Notes: generated by a model from the sequence alone, not told the origin. A stretch of 64,000 nt of DNA from Elusimicrobiales bacterium (GCA_028688015.1 JAQTZB010000008.1:62001-126000), one strand, 5' to 3'. Numbered from the stretch's first letter, positions 25,617-34,996 are shown. Numbers and translations are program-made.

Positions 25617-26722
25617 CAGTGAAGCACTTTACCCAGCACGCGGGGGCCGCGCGCGCCGGTAGCGGAAGGGCAGTGGTTAGGCTCCCCGCGCAGCGCTTTC
25701 AGCGCCAGCAAGGCGAAGCAGGCCGGCTCCTTGGCCAGCGGGTGCAGGCCCAGCTCGGCTATGGAGCGCACGCGCACGCCGGACGGCAGCAGCAGGGCGG
25801 AGAGATTGTCCAGCAGGACCGGGTTCAGCGCGCCGCCGCCGCTGACTATGAGCTCTTTCGTACCGCGCGGCGCGAAGGCCTTGAAGGCCTGGGCGACGGA
25901 GGCCGCGGTGAAGAGGTTGAGCGAGGCCAGCAGGCTCGCGGCGCCGGCCTTGTTGAGCAGGCCGGGGAAATTCTTCTTTATGAACTCCAGCGTGTACTCG
26001 CTGCGGTCCAGCGACTTGGGCGGCCGGCGGGAAAAGAAAGGCGCCTCCAGCAGGCGGTAGACCCGCGGCAGGTCCGCCTCGCCGGCTGCGGCCCAGGCGC
26101 CGCCCTTGTCGTAGGAGAGGCGGCCTTTGGAGATCTCGTACACGGCGGTGTCCATCAGGGAATTCCCGGGGCCGGTATCGAAACCGAAAGTCTTAACGCC
26201 TCGCCCGGCGAAGGCGATGTTGCCCACGCCGCCTATGTTCTGCAGCGCCACGGGCGCGCCGCCGCCGAACAGGTATTCGTCCAGGAAGGGGATGAGGGGC
26301 GCGCCCTCACCGCCGGCGGCCATATCGGCCGGGCGGAAGTCGCAGACCACCGGGCGGCCCGTCTCCTCGGCGATAAAAGAAGCTTCGCCGATCTGTAGGG
26401 TGTGTCCCTTTCCTCCGGGCGCGTGCCAGACGGTCTGCCCGTGCGAACCGATCACGGCGACGCTTTTATACGCGACGCGGTGCCGGCGGCAGAAATTTTT
26501 CACCATGCCCGCCCAGAGCCGGCCCAGCTCGAAATTCAGGGCGGACAGGGCCGGGGCAGCCATCTCCTTGGCCGCGATAATGCGCGCCTGCAGGGCGGCC
26601 GGGTACGGGTAATTCCCGAAAGCTTTAACCTTGAGCGAGCGCCCGGCGGCTTCGCACAGGGCTATCGAGAGCCCGTCGGCTGAAGTGCCGCTCATCAGGC
26701 CGAGTATCAGTTCTTTTTTCAT
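25616..26722 (-). CDS. anmK: Anhydro-N-acetylmuramic acid kinase
   Basis: A 368-residue ASKHA-fold kinase of the AnmK family, which converts anhydro-MurNAc from wall turnover to MurNAc-6-phosphate. The signature MSGTSADGLSIAL is at the N-terminus, with GSHGQTVWHAPG, the Asp-containing VVCDFRPADMAAGGEGAPLIP (general base region), LQNIGGVGNI and FDTGPGNSLMD. The start ATG 26722 is chosen by the family N-terminus; the longer frame upstream is the overlapping nudix gene. It indicates peptidoglycan recycling. No MurNAc-6-P etherase is visible in the window. Confidence 0.94.
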   Translation of the reverse strand: MKKELILGLMSGTSADGLSIALCEAAGRSLKVKAFGNYPYPAALQARIIAAKEMAAPALSALNFELGRLWAGMVKNFCRRHRVAYKSVAVIGSHGQTVWHAPGGKGHTLQIGEASFIAEETGRPVVCDFRPADMAAGGEGAPLIPFLDEYLFGGGAPVALQNIGGVGNIAFAGRGVKTFGFDTGPGNSLMDTAVYEISKGRLSYDKGGAWAAAGEADLPRVYRLLEAPFFSRRPPKSLDRSEYTLEFIKKNFPGLLNKAGAASLLASLNLFTAASVAQAFKAFAPRGTKELIVSGGGALNPVLLDNLSALLLPSGVRVRSIAELGLHPLAKEPACFALLALKALRGEPNHCPSATGARGPRVLGKVLH

Positions 26723-27180
26723 CGGTAGTTTTCCACGCTGTAAGTCAGCAGGCGGCCGCCGCGATAGCGGAACTTGCCGGAGAAGCAGCCCCGCCGCTTC
26801 AGCAGTGGCAGGAAAACCTTGTCGCCGCCCCACAGGTTCAGCTTCAACAGGTCACGGTCCGGGATCCAGGCCAGGTTCCCTTCCGGCGAGTCAAGCAGGC
26901 GGCCCGTAAAGACCCCCGCGGTAAAGACGAAGACGTACCAGTCCTCGCGCTTGTCGAAGTCGGGGAAGGTCAGCACGCCTTTCAGCTTCGGGCGCCTGAT
27001 CTCAAGGCCTGACTCTTCCCGCACTTCCCGTATCACGCATTCTTCCGGGCTCTCGCCGGGCTCGAACTTGCCGCCCAGCCCGTTCCACTTGCCTTCATGG
27101 ACGTCGTCGGGCTTTTTGACGCGGTGCAGCATCAGCGTACGACCGCGCCGGCGAACGTAGCAGAGGGTGGCCAGTTTCAT
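26719..27180 (-). CDS. NUDIX hydrolase (MutT/8-oxo-dGTP diphosphatase-like)
   Basis: A 153-residue hydrolase with a perfect Nudix box: Gly37, Glu43, Arg51, Glu52, Glu55, Glu56 and Gly58. The ATLCYVRRRGRTLMLHR start and the KPDDVHEGKWNGLGGKFE approach to the box are like those of 8-oxo-dGTP-sanitising enzymes of the MutT/MTH1 group, but substrate is not certain. The stop overlaps the anmK start by four bases and the start lies one base after the cysK stop, all in one operon. Confidence 0.9.
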   Translation of the reverse strand: MKLATLCYVRRRGRTLMLHRVKKPDDVHEGKWNGLGGKFEPGESPEECVIREVREESGLEIRRPKLKGVLTFPDFDKREDWYVFVFTAGVFTGRLLDSPEGNLAWIPDRDLLKLNLWGGDKVFLPLLKRRGCFSGKFRYRGGRLLTYSVENYR

Positions 27181-27181
27181 T

Positions 27182-28126
27182 TCAGTCCGAGGCCCCCTGC
27201 GGCGGCAGGTCGTCGAAGAGCCAGGTGCTCAGGTAGCGCTCGCCGGTGTCCGGCAGGATCGCCACGATGGTCTTTCCTTTAGAGTCCGGGCGCTCCGAGA
27301 TGTCCCAGGCGGCGCGCATAGCGGCACCGGAGGAAATGCCGGCCATTATCCCCTCTTCCTTCATCAGCCGCCGCGCGGCCGCTCCGGCCTGCTCGTCGGT
27401 CACCTTGAAAACCTCGTCGATAAGGGCGCGGTCCAGCACTTCCGGCACAAAGTTGGCGCCTATGCCCTGGATGCGGTGCGGCCCGGCCTGGCCGCCGGAG
27501 AGGAGCGGCGAGGCCGCCGGCTCCACCGCCACCACCTTCACGCCCGGTTTCTTCTTTTTCAGCCCGCGCGCCACGCCGGTCAGCGTGCCGCCCGTGCCGA
27601 CGCCGGCCACGACGACGTCCACTTTCCCGTCGGTATCGGCCCAGATCTCTTCGGCGGTGGTCGCCTCGTGTATAGCGGGATTGGCCGGGTTGGAGAACTG
27701 CCGCGGCATGAAGGCCCCGGGTGTAGCGGCCAGGATCTCCTCCGCCTTCTCCACCGCGCCGGCCATCCCGGCGGGGCCCGGGGTCAGTACCATCTTGGCG
27801 CCGAAAGCGTGCAGGATCTTGCGGCGCTCCACGCTCATGGTCTCGGGCATGGTCAGCACCAGGCGGTAGCCCCTGAGGGCGCAGAGCCACGCGAGGCCTA
27901 TGCCCGTGTTGCCGCTGGTGGGTTCCACCACCAAGGCGCCCGGCTTCAGCAGGCCGCGCGCCTCGGCGTCGGCCAGCATGCCCAGCGCGGCCCTGTCCTT
28001 GACGCTGGAGGTAGGGTTGAAAAACTCCAGTTTCGCCAGCAGCAGCGCGGGGCACTCCCGGCCGCGGCAGATCTTTACCAGCGGCGTACGCCCTACCAGG
28101 CCGCTCAGGTCCTCAGCGTATTTCAT
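27182..28126 (-). CDS. cysK: Cysteine synthase (O-acetylserine sulfhydrylase)
   Basis: A 314-residue PLP enzyme that makes cysteine from O-acetylserine and sulfide. The PLP lysine is Lys43 in [12 protein letters not shown]; the substrate loop is [10 protein letters not shown] (residues 69-78); [10 protein letters not shown] binds the PLP phosphate; GISSGAA follows near residue 275. The ATG overlaps the cysE stop by four bases (ATGA), and the two enzymes are known to form a complex. Family assignment is secure; A versus B isoform is not resolved. Confidence 0.95.
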   Translation of the reverse strand: MKYAEDLSGLVGRTPLVKICRGRECPALLLAKLEFFNPTSSVKDRAALGMLADAEARGLLKPGALVVEPTSGNTGIGLAWLCALRGYRLVLTMPETMSVERRKILHAFGAKMVLTPGPAGMAGAVEKAEEILAATPGAFMPRQFSNPANPAIHEATTAEEIWADTDGKVDVVVAGVGTGGTLTGVARGLKKKKPGVKVVAVEPAASPLLSGGQAGPHRIQGIGANFVPEVLDRALIDEVFKVTDEQAGAAARRLMKEEGIMAGISSGAAMRAAWDISERPDSKGKTIVAILPDTGERYLSTWLFDDLPPQGASD

Positions 28127-28737
28127 TTCGCCGTCCCCAGCTCCGCGCGGAGCTTGTCGAGTTCTTCCTGCACGCGGCGCATCTGGTCGGCGCAGTGGTC
28201 GGGCAGGCGGTTATGGTCCAGCTGGCCTCCGGCGGCGCGGCCGCTGTGGGCGGGCACGCCGAAGACGGTGGCTCCCGGCGGGACCTCGGCCAGCACCACG
28301 GAACCGGCGCCTATGCGGGCGCGGTCCCCGATCTTGATGGCGCCCAGCACCGCGGCGCCGGCGCCCACAACCACGCCGTTGCCCAGCGTGGGATGGCGCT
28401 TCTTATGCTCCAGCGAGACGCCGCCCAGCACCACGCCCTGGTAGAGCAGCACGTCGTCGCCTATCTCCGCGGTCTCGCCTATCACCACGCCCATGCCGTG
28501 GTCGATGAAAAAACGGCGGCCTATGGTGGCCCCGGGGTGGATCTCGACGCCGGTCAGGAAGCGGGCGAGGTGGGAGAGCAGCCGCGCCAGGAAATAAAGG
28601 CCCCGCTGCCAGAGCCAGTGGGCGGGGCGGTGCAGCCAGACGGCGTGCAGGCCCGGATAGCAGAGCAGCACCTCCCAAAAGCCGCGCGCGGCCGGGTCTT
28701 TCTCGAAAACCGTCCTGATATCTTCCGCAAAGTTCAT
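28123..28737 (-). CDS. cysE: Serine O-acetyltransferase
   Basis: A 204-residue CysE of the short type found in many non-enteric bacteria, supplying O-acetylserine to CysK. The left-handed beta-helix hexapeptide repeats are visible from [18 protein letters not shown] to [14 protein letters not shown]-like segments ([13 protein letters not shown]). [10 protein letters not shown] carries the catalytic His and Asp context. The C-terminus does not end in Ile as in E. coli CysE, whose terminal Ile inserts into CysK. Start ATG 28737 follows an AAAGGAA site; an upstream in-frame start lies before the promoter-like TATAAT at 28794-28789. Confidence 0.92.
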   Translation of the reverse strand: MNFAEDIRTVFEKDPAARGFWEVLLCYPGLHAVWLHRPAHWLWQRGLYFLARLLSHLARFLTGVEIHPGATIGRRFFIDHGMGVVIGETAEIGDDVLLYQGVVLGGVSLEHKKRHPTLGNGVVVGAGAAVLGAIKIGDRARIGAGSVVLAEVPPGATVFGVPAHSGRAAGGQLDHNRLPDHCADQMRRVQEELDKLRAELGTAK

Positions 28738-28830
28738 CGATTCCTTTTTAAACCCGGGGAGCGGCAGTTTCTCCTCCCCGCTCTTTGCATTATATAATTT
28801 TTGTATTAGCCGCCCGGGGAGCCGGCGCAT

Positions 28831-28863
28831 AAAAAAGGCCGGGGGTCAGCCCGGCCGTTTTTA
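28831..28863 (-). terminator. Terminator downstream of pmbA
   Basis: Stem 28837-28843 with 28850-28856, flanked by A6 on the left (T6 on the minus strand) and T5 on the right, so it may work in both directions. Confidence 0.8.
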
Positions 28864-28877
28864 TTGCGCGGAGGGGA

Positions 28878-30167
28878 TCAGAATTCCGTCTTGCTGACGA
28901 AATTAAAATCCCGGACCGTGAGCGGCGGCATCGAGGTGAAGAAGCCGTCCTTGGCCTGCCCCACGTCGACCGTGTTGAGCAGCAGGTCGAAGACGCTCTG
29001 GTTGAAGCGGAAATTGTTCACGCTCCCGGCCAGCTTGCCGTCCTTGATGCGGAAGACCCCGTCGCGCGTCATGCCGGTGAAGATACCGTCCATCAGGTCC
29101 ACCAGGCGGATGTACCAGAAGCTGTTCACGTAGACGCCGTTCTCCACCCCGGCGATAAGCGCCTCGAGCGGCTTGTCCGTCCCCTTGAACAGGAGATTCG
29201 CCGGCTGCTTGCCCGTAGCGGGAACGCCCTTCCTGGCGGCATAGAACCTGGAATACCAGGGGCTGACCAGCTTGCCGCCCTTTATCATGTCGAATTCCGT
29301 AAAAGGCATCCCGTCTTCGGGGCAGAAAGGGTGCAGGCCCACCCGGCCGTGGTCCGGCCTGGAGCAGATATGCACCAGGTCGGAGGCTATGACCGCCCCG
29401 GGCCGCTTGGAGAAGGCCGAGCGGCCCTCATCTATGGCCTTGGCGTCCATGTTGTACCAGCAGAAGAAAAGCAGCAGCTCTTCAACGGCCGCAGGCCCCA
29501 GGACCACGGTATACTTGCCGGGCTCCAGCGGGCCCGGGTTCTCCGACAGCTTCGCCCGGGAAACGAGGTCCGCCAGGAATTTGCGGCCGTCATAGTCGGA
29601 AAAGTCCTTGGAGGTGTGGTAATCCTTGAAGGAGGAATTCCCGGTCATGGCCGTCATGGCCAGCGTGGAGAAGCAGTTGGTATGGGACAGGCGCGCGCCC
29701 CTGTTGTTGTAGAGCTCCAGGGTGTACGGGTTGGCCGAAAGGCTGCCGGCCGAGTTCAGCCCCGCCGCCTTCATCTCGCGGAACGCCTCGTCCAGTATGC
29801 CGTACTTCTTCTCTTCGGAGAATTCCCCGAAAGCGGGCTTGAAGTTCTTCACAGCCGCCGCTTCTTGCGGCGTAACCGGCGGCATGTATTCCGGGTCAGC
29901 CGGCAGCAGCCGCGCGGTCTCGTAAGCCTTGGCCACCGCGCGCTTGATGCCTTCCTCGGACAGGTCGTTGGTGCGGCAGGCGCCGGTCTTGCCGTCGAGC
30001 CCGACCTCGGCCCGCACCTCTTCCTCCAGCTTGAACAGGTTTTCCCTGTTGACGGAGTTATTGGAAAACCTTATATGGTGCGTCTCGCTCCTGGAGTGCG
30101 AGATCACGACATGGTCCGTCACCGGGTCCTTGAGGACTTTCTCGATTATAGATCTGGTCTTGTTCAT
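28878..30167 (-). CDS. pmbA: TldD/PmbA family protein, TldE/PmbA-type subunit
   Basis: A 429-residue partner of the TldD protease. It shows the family fold (IRFSNNSVNRENLF near residue 32, SPWYSRFYAARKG, PANLLFKGTDKPLEAL) but no HExxxH zinc motif, as expected for the TldE/PmbA subunit. In E. coli TldD-TldE is a heterodimeric zinc metalloprotease that degrades unfolded peptides and processes microcin B17. The ATG directly abuts the tldD stop (30168), so both are made together. No RiPP precursor gene was recognised nearby, which favours a housekeeping or unknown role. Confidence 0.88.
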   Translation of the reverse strand: MNKTRSIIEKVLKDPVTDHVVISHSRSETHHIRFSNNSVNRENLFKLEEEVRAEVGLDGKTGACRTNDLSEEGIKRAVAKAYETARLLPADPEYMPPVTPQEAAAVKNFKPAFGEFSEEKKYGILDEAFREMKAAGLNSAGSLSANPYTLELYNNRGARLSHTNCFSTLAMTAMTGNSSFKDYHTSKDFSDYDGRKFLADLVSRAKLSENPGPLEPGKYTVVLGPAAVEELLLFFCWYNMDAKAIDEGRSAFSKRPGAVIASDLVHICSRPDHGRVGLHPFCPEDGMPFTEFDMIKGGKLVSPWYSRFYAARKGVPATGKQPANLLFKGTDKPLEALIAGVENGVYVNSFWYIRLVDLMDGIFTGMTRDGVFRIKDGKLAGSVNNFRFNQSVFDLLLNTVDVGQAKDGFFTSMPPLTVRDFNFVSKTEF

Positions 30168-31604
30168 TTACTTGGCCCTCCGCACAGTGATGTTCCTGAA
30201 CCGCGCCGGGCTGGCCCCGTGCGTCATCTGGGCCGACTGCATGGGGTCGCCCTTGCCGCAGGTGATGAAGCCCGCGCGCCTAAACTCGCTCTCGTCGGCG
30301 ATGGCGTCGCAGCTGCGCCAGAACTCGTAAGAGATGGCGTTGTACACCACGTCCTTGAGCATGCCGGTGATCTTGCCGTTCTTGATCTCCCAGAAGGCGT
30401 CGCCGCCGAACTGCATGTTCAGCCGCATCTGGTCTATGCTGAAAGAGCCCATGCCCTCGATATATATGCCGCTCTCGGTGTCGGCTATCAGCTGCTCCTT
30501 CGTCAGGGGTTTCTTGCCGGGGGCCAGGTAGAGGTTGGGCATCCGGGTTATCGGCACGTCGGAATACATGGTGGCCCGGGTGGTGCCGTTGGCCCGGCTC
30601 ATCTTCATCTTATGGGCCAGTTCGCGGTTCACGCCGTAGCCGTTGAGGATGCCGTCCTTCACGATGTGCCATTTCTGGCACTCCACGCCCTCGTCGTCGT
30701 AGCCGCAGCTCGCGAGCCCCCCCTCCAGCGTATTGTCCGCCACCAGGTTGACGAGCTCCGAACCGTATTTGAACTTGCCCAGCTTGTCCATGGTGGCGAA
30801 GCTGCGGCCGGCGCAGGATTCCTCGTAGCCGAGCACGCGGTCCAGCTCCGTCGGGTGGCCCACCGATTCGTGGATCGTGAGCGACAAATGCTCAGGGTCC
30901 AGTATCAGCGTGGTCGGGCCGCTCTCGCAGGCCTTGGCAAAACAGTGCTCGCGCGCCTGTTCGGCTATGCGCGCGGCGTGGGTCTTGAAATCAATGCCCC
31001 GGAAGAACTCGTAGCCCGCGTTCAGCGGCGAGGGCCAGTAATGGCGGGACTTCACTTCGCCGTTGGCCCTGGCCGTGGCCTGTATCTCGGGCAGTATGGT
31101 GTAGATGTCGGTCTCTATGGCCGAGCCCTCGGTGTTGGCGTACTTTTTGCGCATGTTGCGCATCGCCAGGTAGGCGTTCGCCTTGATGATGTCTTTGCCT
31201 TTCAGGCTGATCGCCCCTGCCTCCAGCAGCGCGCCCACGGCGTCGCTGATCTTGACCTCGAAAGGGTCCTCTTTTATCTTCACTGCGAATTTGGCCGTAT
31301 GCTTCGGCTCTGCGGCCAGCTCCACCGGGGTTTCCGCCGACTTGTCGGCGTACTTGGCTAGCGAGAGCGCCTTGTCCGCCGCGCCCCGCAGCGAGTCCAT
31401 GTCCGTGGCGCTGGTGGAGGCGTAGCCCCAGCCGTTGTTAAAAAGGACTTTGATGCCGACGCCGGAATTGTCCAGTTCGGAGATCTGCTCTACGCGCGTG
31501 TCCTCGGTATAAATTTCGCGCTGCCGGAACAAATGCTCCCGCGCGTCCGCGAAGCGCGCCTGCTTGCCTTCCAGGTATTTGATTATCTCACGAAGTTTAT
31601 CCAT
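30168..31604 (-). CDS. tldD: TldD-type zinc metalloprotease subunit
   Basis: A 478-residue catalytic subunit. The zinc motif HESVGH occupies residues 245-250 in LTIHESVGHPTELDR, the hallmark HExxxH of TldD. A further conserved Cys region (GFITCGKGDP) near the C-terminus may supply another zinc ligand. An AGGAGAAT site precedes ATG 31604. It is the first gene of the tldD-pmbA pair. Proteins of this family act on unstructured peptides inside a closed chamber formed with PmbA. Confidence 0.92.
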   Translation of the reverse strand: MDKLREIIKYLEGKQARFADAREHLFRQREIYTEDTRVEQISELDNSGVGIKVLFNNGWGYASTSATDMDSLRGAADKALSLAKYADKSAETPVELAAEPKHTAKFAVKIKEDPFEVKISDAVGALLEAGAISLKGKDIIKANAYLAMRNMRKKYANTEGSAIETDIYTILPEIQATARANGEVKSRHYWPSPLNAGYEFFRGIDFKTHAARIAEQAREHCFAKACESGPTTLILDPEHLSLTIHESVGHPTELDRVLGYEESCAGRSFATMDKLGKFKYGSELVNLVADNTLEGGLASCGYDDEGVECQKWHIVKDGILNGYGVNRELAHKMKMSRANGTTRATMYSDVPITRMPNLYLAPGKKPLTKEQLIADTESGIYIEGMGSFSIDQMRLNMQFGGDAFWEIKNGKITGMLKDVVYNAISYEFWRSCDAIADESEFRRAGFITCGKGDPMQSAQMTHGASPARFRNITVRRAK

Positions 31605-31659
31605 ATTCTCCTCGCTGCCGGCCGGGGGCTGTCTTCCTGAATGATAACAAAGGGGCGGG

Positions 31660-31698
31660 GCAAAGAAAAAGACCGGCGGGACCGGTCTCTTTCTTTGC
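31660..31698 (-). terminator. Terminator downstream of the secreted protein gene
   Basis: 17-base stem with one mismatch, 31660-31676 with 31682-31698, A-rich on the left so that the minus-strand transcript ends in T. Confidence 0.82.
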
Positions 31699-31709
31699 AG
31701 CGGGCGCTA

Positions 31710-32612
31710 TCAAAGCCTGTAGATCTCCAGATTGGTGCCTTCCAGTTTGAAGCCGTAGCCCTTCTCGAAGGACGGGAAGGTGACGCCGGCCGGCTTGATA
31801 TCCGAGGTTTTGAAGATGAAGTAGGAGGTCGCGTCCACCACCGGGAAGGGGATGAGCAGCACCAGCATCTTGTCGGTGAAGCGCGCGCCCTGGGGGCCCT
31901 GCACGATCTCGTTGCCGTAGGCCAGCTTGTAGTTCTTGGCGAGTTTCACGTCCACGCCCTTGGAGGCCACGCCGTCGCCCACCGCTTTCAGGGAGACGTT
32001 CAGCGCCACGCCGCGGGGGCCTTTGATCTCGAGCATGCTGTTCTCGGGGGTGGAGGCGTTGGCCTTGATCTTGACCACGAACTTCTCGCCGTCGATGGTC
32101 ACGGTCTTGGAGCCGCTCATGAAGATGCCCCAGTTGATGATCTCGGTGCCGCGCACGAAGTAGCTCTCGTTGCGGGAGGTGGTCAGCACCAGGAAGAACT
32201 TGTCCTTGTCGGCGCAGGAGTTGCCGCCGTCGGGGCAGTTGGAGGCCTTAGAACCGCTGACGTGCACCTTGGTGCCGGCGCCGGTGGTGAAGGCGACATT
32301 GGGCTTGAGGTAGGCGTTCTTGACGGTGTCGAGGTTGATGGAGAAGACGGTGTCGGCGAGGCCCTTGTTGCCGGCGCGCTCGGCCTGCAGCTCGGCGGCC
32401 CGGGGGGCCACGCCGTAGCCGAAGTAGCGGAAGAGGTCCAGTTCGGGGGCGGCCTGCTCCTGCGCCGCGGCTGCGGGAGCGGACACCGCGGGGGTTTCTA
32501 CGCCTTCCAGGGAGTAGCCGGAATCGCCGAGCACGGCGCCGTTGGCGGCGGCCACGGAGATCAGGTTAAAGGCCGCGAGGGCCGCCGCGCTAAATTTCAT
32601 CAGATTCTTCAT
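31710..32612 (-). CDS. Secreted protein of unknown function
   Basis: A 300-residue exported protein. The signal peptide FSAAALAAFNLISVAAANGA ends near residue 26; a short Ala/Pro-rich spacer follows. The mature part looks beta-rich and contains two cysteines nine residues apart (SNCPDGGNSCADK), probably disulfide-bonded. No family recognised. GGGGAAA at about 32617-32623 (minus strand) is a reasonable ribosome binding site. It stands alone between tldD and a transporter, with its own terminator. Confidence 0.75.
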   Translation of the reverse strand: MKNLMKFSAAALAAFNLISVAAANGAVLGDSGYSLEGVETPAVSAPAAAAQEQAAPELDLFRYFGYGVAPRAAELQAERAGNKGLADTVFSINLDTVKNAYLKPNVAFTTGAGTKVHVSGSKASNCPDGGNSCADKDKFFLVLTTSRNESYFVRGTEIINWGIFMSGSKTVTIDGEKFVVKIKANASTPENSMLEIKGPRGVALNVSLKAVGDGVASKGVDVKLAKNYKLAYGNEIVQGPQGARFTDKMLVLLIPFPVVDATSYFIFKTSDIKPAGVTFPSFEKGYGFKLEGTNLEIYRL

Positions 32613-32736
32613 TTGGTTTCCCCTAGAACTAATTTGGCTGCACTATAGTTATACCAGTTCCCGGCGGCCGGCGAGAGAGGCCAAGGGCTCTATAAATAGA
32701 GATAAGGGGCCCAGGCGAAAATAGGCCCTTAGGGCA

Positions 32737-34026
32737 TCAGCGGATGAGGGGTTTGAAGCCGATGAGGAAAAGCAGCAGTTCCTGCGGGCCGGCCGACCTG
32801 ACCTCGCGCACTTCCCGCACCAGCCGGAACAGCGGCAGCACGGCCGCGGCGCGCAGGGCGGCCGAGATCAGCAGCAGGGTGACGAAAGAGCTGCCTTTCA
32901 AGGCGGGCAGATGCCCGTACAGCCAGCCGCCTGCCAGGGCGCCCGCGAACTGCGCCAGCCCGCCGGTGAAGGCGTTAAAGGCGGTGTAGCCGGCCCGGGA
33001 ATTGGCGGGGATGGACTCGTAGATGAAGTTGTTCATCCCTATCAGGTAGGCGCCCCAGATCACCCCGGAATAGGTCTCCACGGCGGCCAGGTAGTAGAAG
33101 TTGCGGCTGAAGGTCCACAGCAGCGGCACAGTAGGGATGAGCAGGAAGGCCGCCTTCAGCACCTTCACGCTGCCGTAGGCGTCGGCCGCCTGCCCCCAGC
33201 GCTGCATGGTCAGGTAGGTCAGCAGCGGGCCTATGGACATCAACACCATGTACTGCAGGTAGCCGCATTTCAGTTCTTTCAGGGAGTAGACACTGAAGTA
33301 CGGGGCCGCGAGGTAGGTGGAGGTCAGCAGCACCAGCACGGAGAAGAAAAGCGCCGGCACCCGGCCCCTGCGGAAATCGAAGGAGGACAGGAACTTCACT
33401 CCGGAGCCGCGCGGCAGATGGAAGCCGGTGCGCGGCTCGTACATGCCGGTGATGAAATACCAGGACACCAGCCGGAACACCCCGGCCGCCGAGAAGACCG
33501 CGAAGAAACCCCACAAGGTTTTTTCCCCCGCGAGGCCGAGCAGCCTGGACGCGATGAAGCTGGCCGCGAAGAACATCAGACCTACCAACTGGTAGCGGAA
33601 GCCGAAGAAATTCCCCCGCTTCGAGGCAGGGATATACTCCCCCATCAGCACCGCCCACGGCGGCGCAGACATGTTGCCGGCCACGGTGTAGACCATCATC
33701 GCCGCGAGCAGCAGCGGGAAGGCCTCGCCGGCCGGCAGGAAGACCGCCCCCGCCGCAGCGAAGAGGGCCAGGGCCTGGATGAAAACCGTCAGCAGCAGCG
33801 CTTTTTTGCAGCTGCCCAGCCTCGTAACCAGGCGCTCGGTGAAGAACTGGAAGAAGGAGGACAGCAAGGAAGGCAGCGAGCGCAGCACGCCCACGCCCAT
33901 GGTGGACGCGCCAAGCGCCATGGCGAAGGGCACGGCGTACGGGTCGGTGAAGCCGCTCATCGCGGCCCAGGCCACGCCGTCTTTTATGGAGGCTTTTACG
34001 CTGTTCCGCACGCGGTGCTTTTGCAT
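32737..34026 (-). CDS. MFS transporter
   Basis: A 429-residue inner-membrane protein with about 12 hydrophobic segments. The GEYIPASKRGNFFGFRYQ loop and the SIPANSRAGYTAFNAF segment in the second half are MFS-like A-motif positions. The N-terminal half starts with KASIKDGVAWAAMSGFTDPYAVPFAMALGAS, as in a group of poorly characterised bacterial MFS proteins. Substrate unknown. It diverges from the WD40 gene across 49 bases that hold both promoters. Confidence 0.83.
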   Translation of the reverse strand: MQKHRVRNSVKASIKDGVAWAAMSGFTDPYAVPFAMALGASTMGVGVLRSLPSLLSSFFQFFTERLVTRLGSCKKALLLTVFIQALALFAAAGAVFLPAGEAFPLLLAAMMVYTVAGNMSAPPWAVLMGEYIPASKRGNFFGFRYQLVGLMFFAASFIASRLLGLAGEKTLWGFFAVFSAAGVFRLVSWYFITGMYEPRTGFHLPRGSGVKFLSSFDFRRGRVPALFFSVLVLLTSTYLAAPYFSVYSLKELKCGYLQYMVLMSIGPLLTYLTMQRWGQAADAYGSVKVLKAAFLLIPTVPLLWTFSRNFYYLAAVETYSGVIWGAYLIGMNNFIYESIPANSRAGYTAFNAFTGGLAQFAGALAGGWLYGHLPALKGSSFVTLLLISAALRAAAVLPLFRLVREVREVRSAGPQELLLFLIGFKPLIR

Positions 34027-34032
34027 TGAGGT

Positions 34033-34044
34033 CCTTAAATTATA
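34033..34044 (-). promoter_or_regulatory. -10 element and ribosome binding site of the MFS gene in a divergent promoter region
   Basis: Minus-strand TATAAT at 34044-34039 is followed by AAGGA (34037-34033) and the MFS ATG at 34026. The opposite strand has TATAAA (34043-34048) and AAGGGG (34064-34069) serving the WD40 gene. Confidence 0.4.
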
Positions 34045-34075
34045 TAAATTATGACCTGCCGCTTAAGGGGGCTCA

Positions 34076-34945
34076 ATGAACGAAACCGCTTTGGTAAAAA
34101 CTCTGGAAGGACACAAGGACGGCGTGCTGGCGCTGGCCTTTTCGCCCTGCGGCAAATTCCTGGCCACGGCCGGCGAGGACAACGCCATCCGCCTGTGGGA
34201 CATTCCCGACGGCATCGAGATACAGGCCATAGAGGCCCACGGCGGCGACGTCCGCGCCGTCGCCTTCGACCCGGACGGAGACGTCTTCGCCTCCGCCTCC
34301 TGGGACAAGAGTGTCAAGATCTGGAAGACCGCGGACTGCTCCACGCTGGCGGCCGTGACTGCCCACGACGGCCCGGTGAACTGCCTGGCCTTTTCGCCGG
34401 ACGGCAAGCTGCTCTACTCCGGCGCCGACGACGCTACGATAAAGGTCTACAATTCCCCGGGCGGCTCCGTGAAGGGCACGCTGAACCCCGAGATGGGCGA
34501 CATCAAGGCCCTGGCGGTTTCCCCCTCCGGCCTGATCGCAGCCGGCGGCGTGGAGTTACAGCTCATGGACGCCTCGGGCAAGCTGTTGCACGATAACGAC
34601 TCCTATCTCTACGGCGTGCGGTATCTGGCCTTCTCCCCGGACGGCAAGCGGCTGGCCGTGGCCACCGGAATGGAGAAGCGCCTGGAAGTCTGGGACACCG
34701 AAAAACTGGTGGAAGCCGGCTCCGTTAAGGATTCAGACTGGGTCAACTGCGTGACCTTTACCCCCGACAGCAAGTATGTCGTCACCGGCGGCAGCGCCGT
34801 AAAGGTCTGGGACCCGGCCACCGGCGCCTGCGCGAAGACCTTCGAAGGGCACACCGACGAGATCTACAGCGTGGCCGTCTCCCCGGACGGCAAGTACATC
34901 GCCTCCGCCTCCAACGACAAAACCGTCAAACTCTGGTCTTTATAA
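34076..34945 (+). CDS. WD40-repeat beta-propeller protein
   Basis: A 289-residue protein made almost wholly of about seven WD40 repeats, enough for one closed propeller. Repeat units are plain, e.g. LEGHKDGVLALAFSPCGKFL followed by IRLWD, then SWDKSVKIW, ATIKVY, RLEVWD, AVKVWD and TVKLWSL. There is no signal peptide or extra enzymatic domain, so it is a free cytoplasmic interaction scaffold. AAGGGG at 34064-34069 is the ribosome binding site. Free-standing bacterial propellers of this type have no general assigned function. Confidence 0.9.
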   Translation: MNETALVKTLEGHKDGVLALAFSPCGKFLATAGEDNAIRLWDIPDGIEIQAIEAHGGDVRAVAFDPDGDVFASASWDKSVKIWKTADCSTLAAVTAHDGPVNCLAFSPDGKLLYSGADDATIKVYNSPGGSVKGTLNPEMGDIKALAVSPSGLIAAGGVELQLMDASGKLLHDNDSYLYGVRYLAFSPDGKRLAVATGMEKRLEVWDTEKLVEAGSVKDSDWVNCVTFTPDSKYVVTGGSAVKVWDPATGACAKTFEGHTDEIYSVAVSPDGKYIASASNDKTVKLWSL

Positions 34946-34952
34946 CCCCAAT

Positions 34953-34996
34953 AAGGTGCCTGGCACTTTTTTAAAAGGTGCCAGGCACCTTTTTAT
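34953..34996. repeat. Palindromic repeat pair (GGTGCCTGGCA type)
   Basis: Inverted 13-base arms, 34953-34965 and 34979-34991, followed by T5. It could serve as the WD40 terminator. The core GGTGCCTGGCA recurs in the element at 35051-35085, so this is a dispersed palindrome rather than an ordinary terminator. Confidence 0.75.

Noticed and set aside
29331-31361. 676-codon open frame antisense to tldD-pmbA
   Set aside because: Spans two well-identified genes and has the Val/Gly/His/Arg-rich make-up of a shadow frame.
30168-31604. TldD-PmbA as part of a RiPP (microcin-like) cluster
   Set aside because: No precursor peptide, cyclodehydratase or dedicated transporter was recognised beside it; the neighbouring genes are unrelated.
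34051-34596. 181-codon open frame overlapping the WD40 gene start
   Set aside because: Arg/Gly-rich alternate frame; the WD40 frame has the ribosome binding site and clear repeats.
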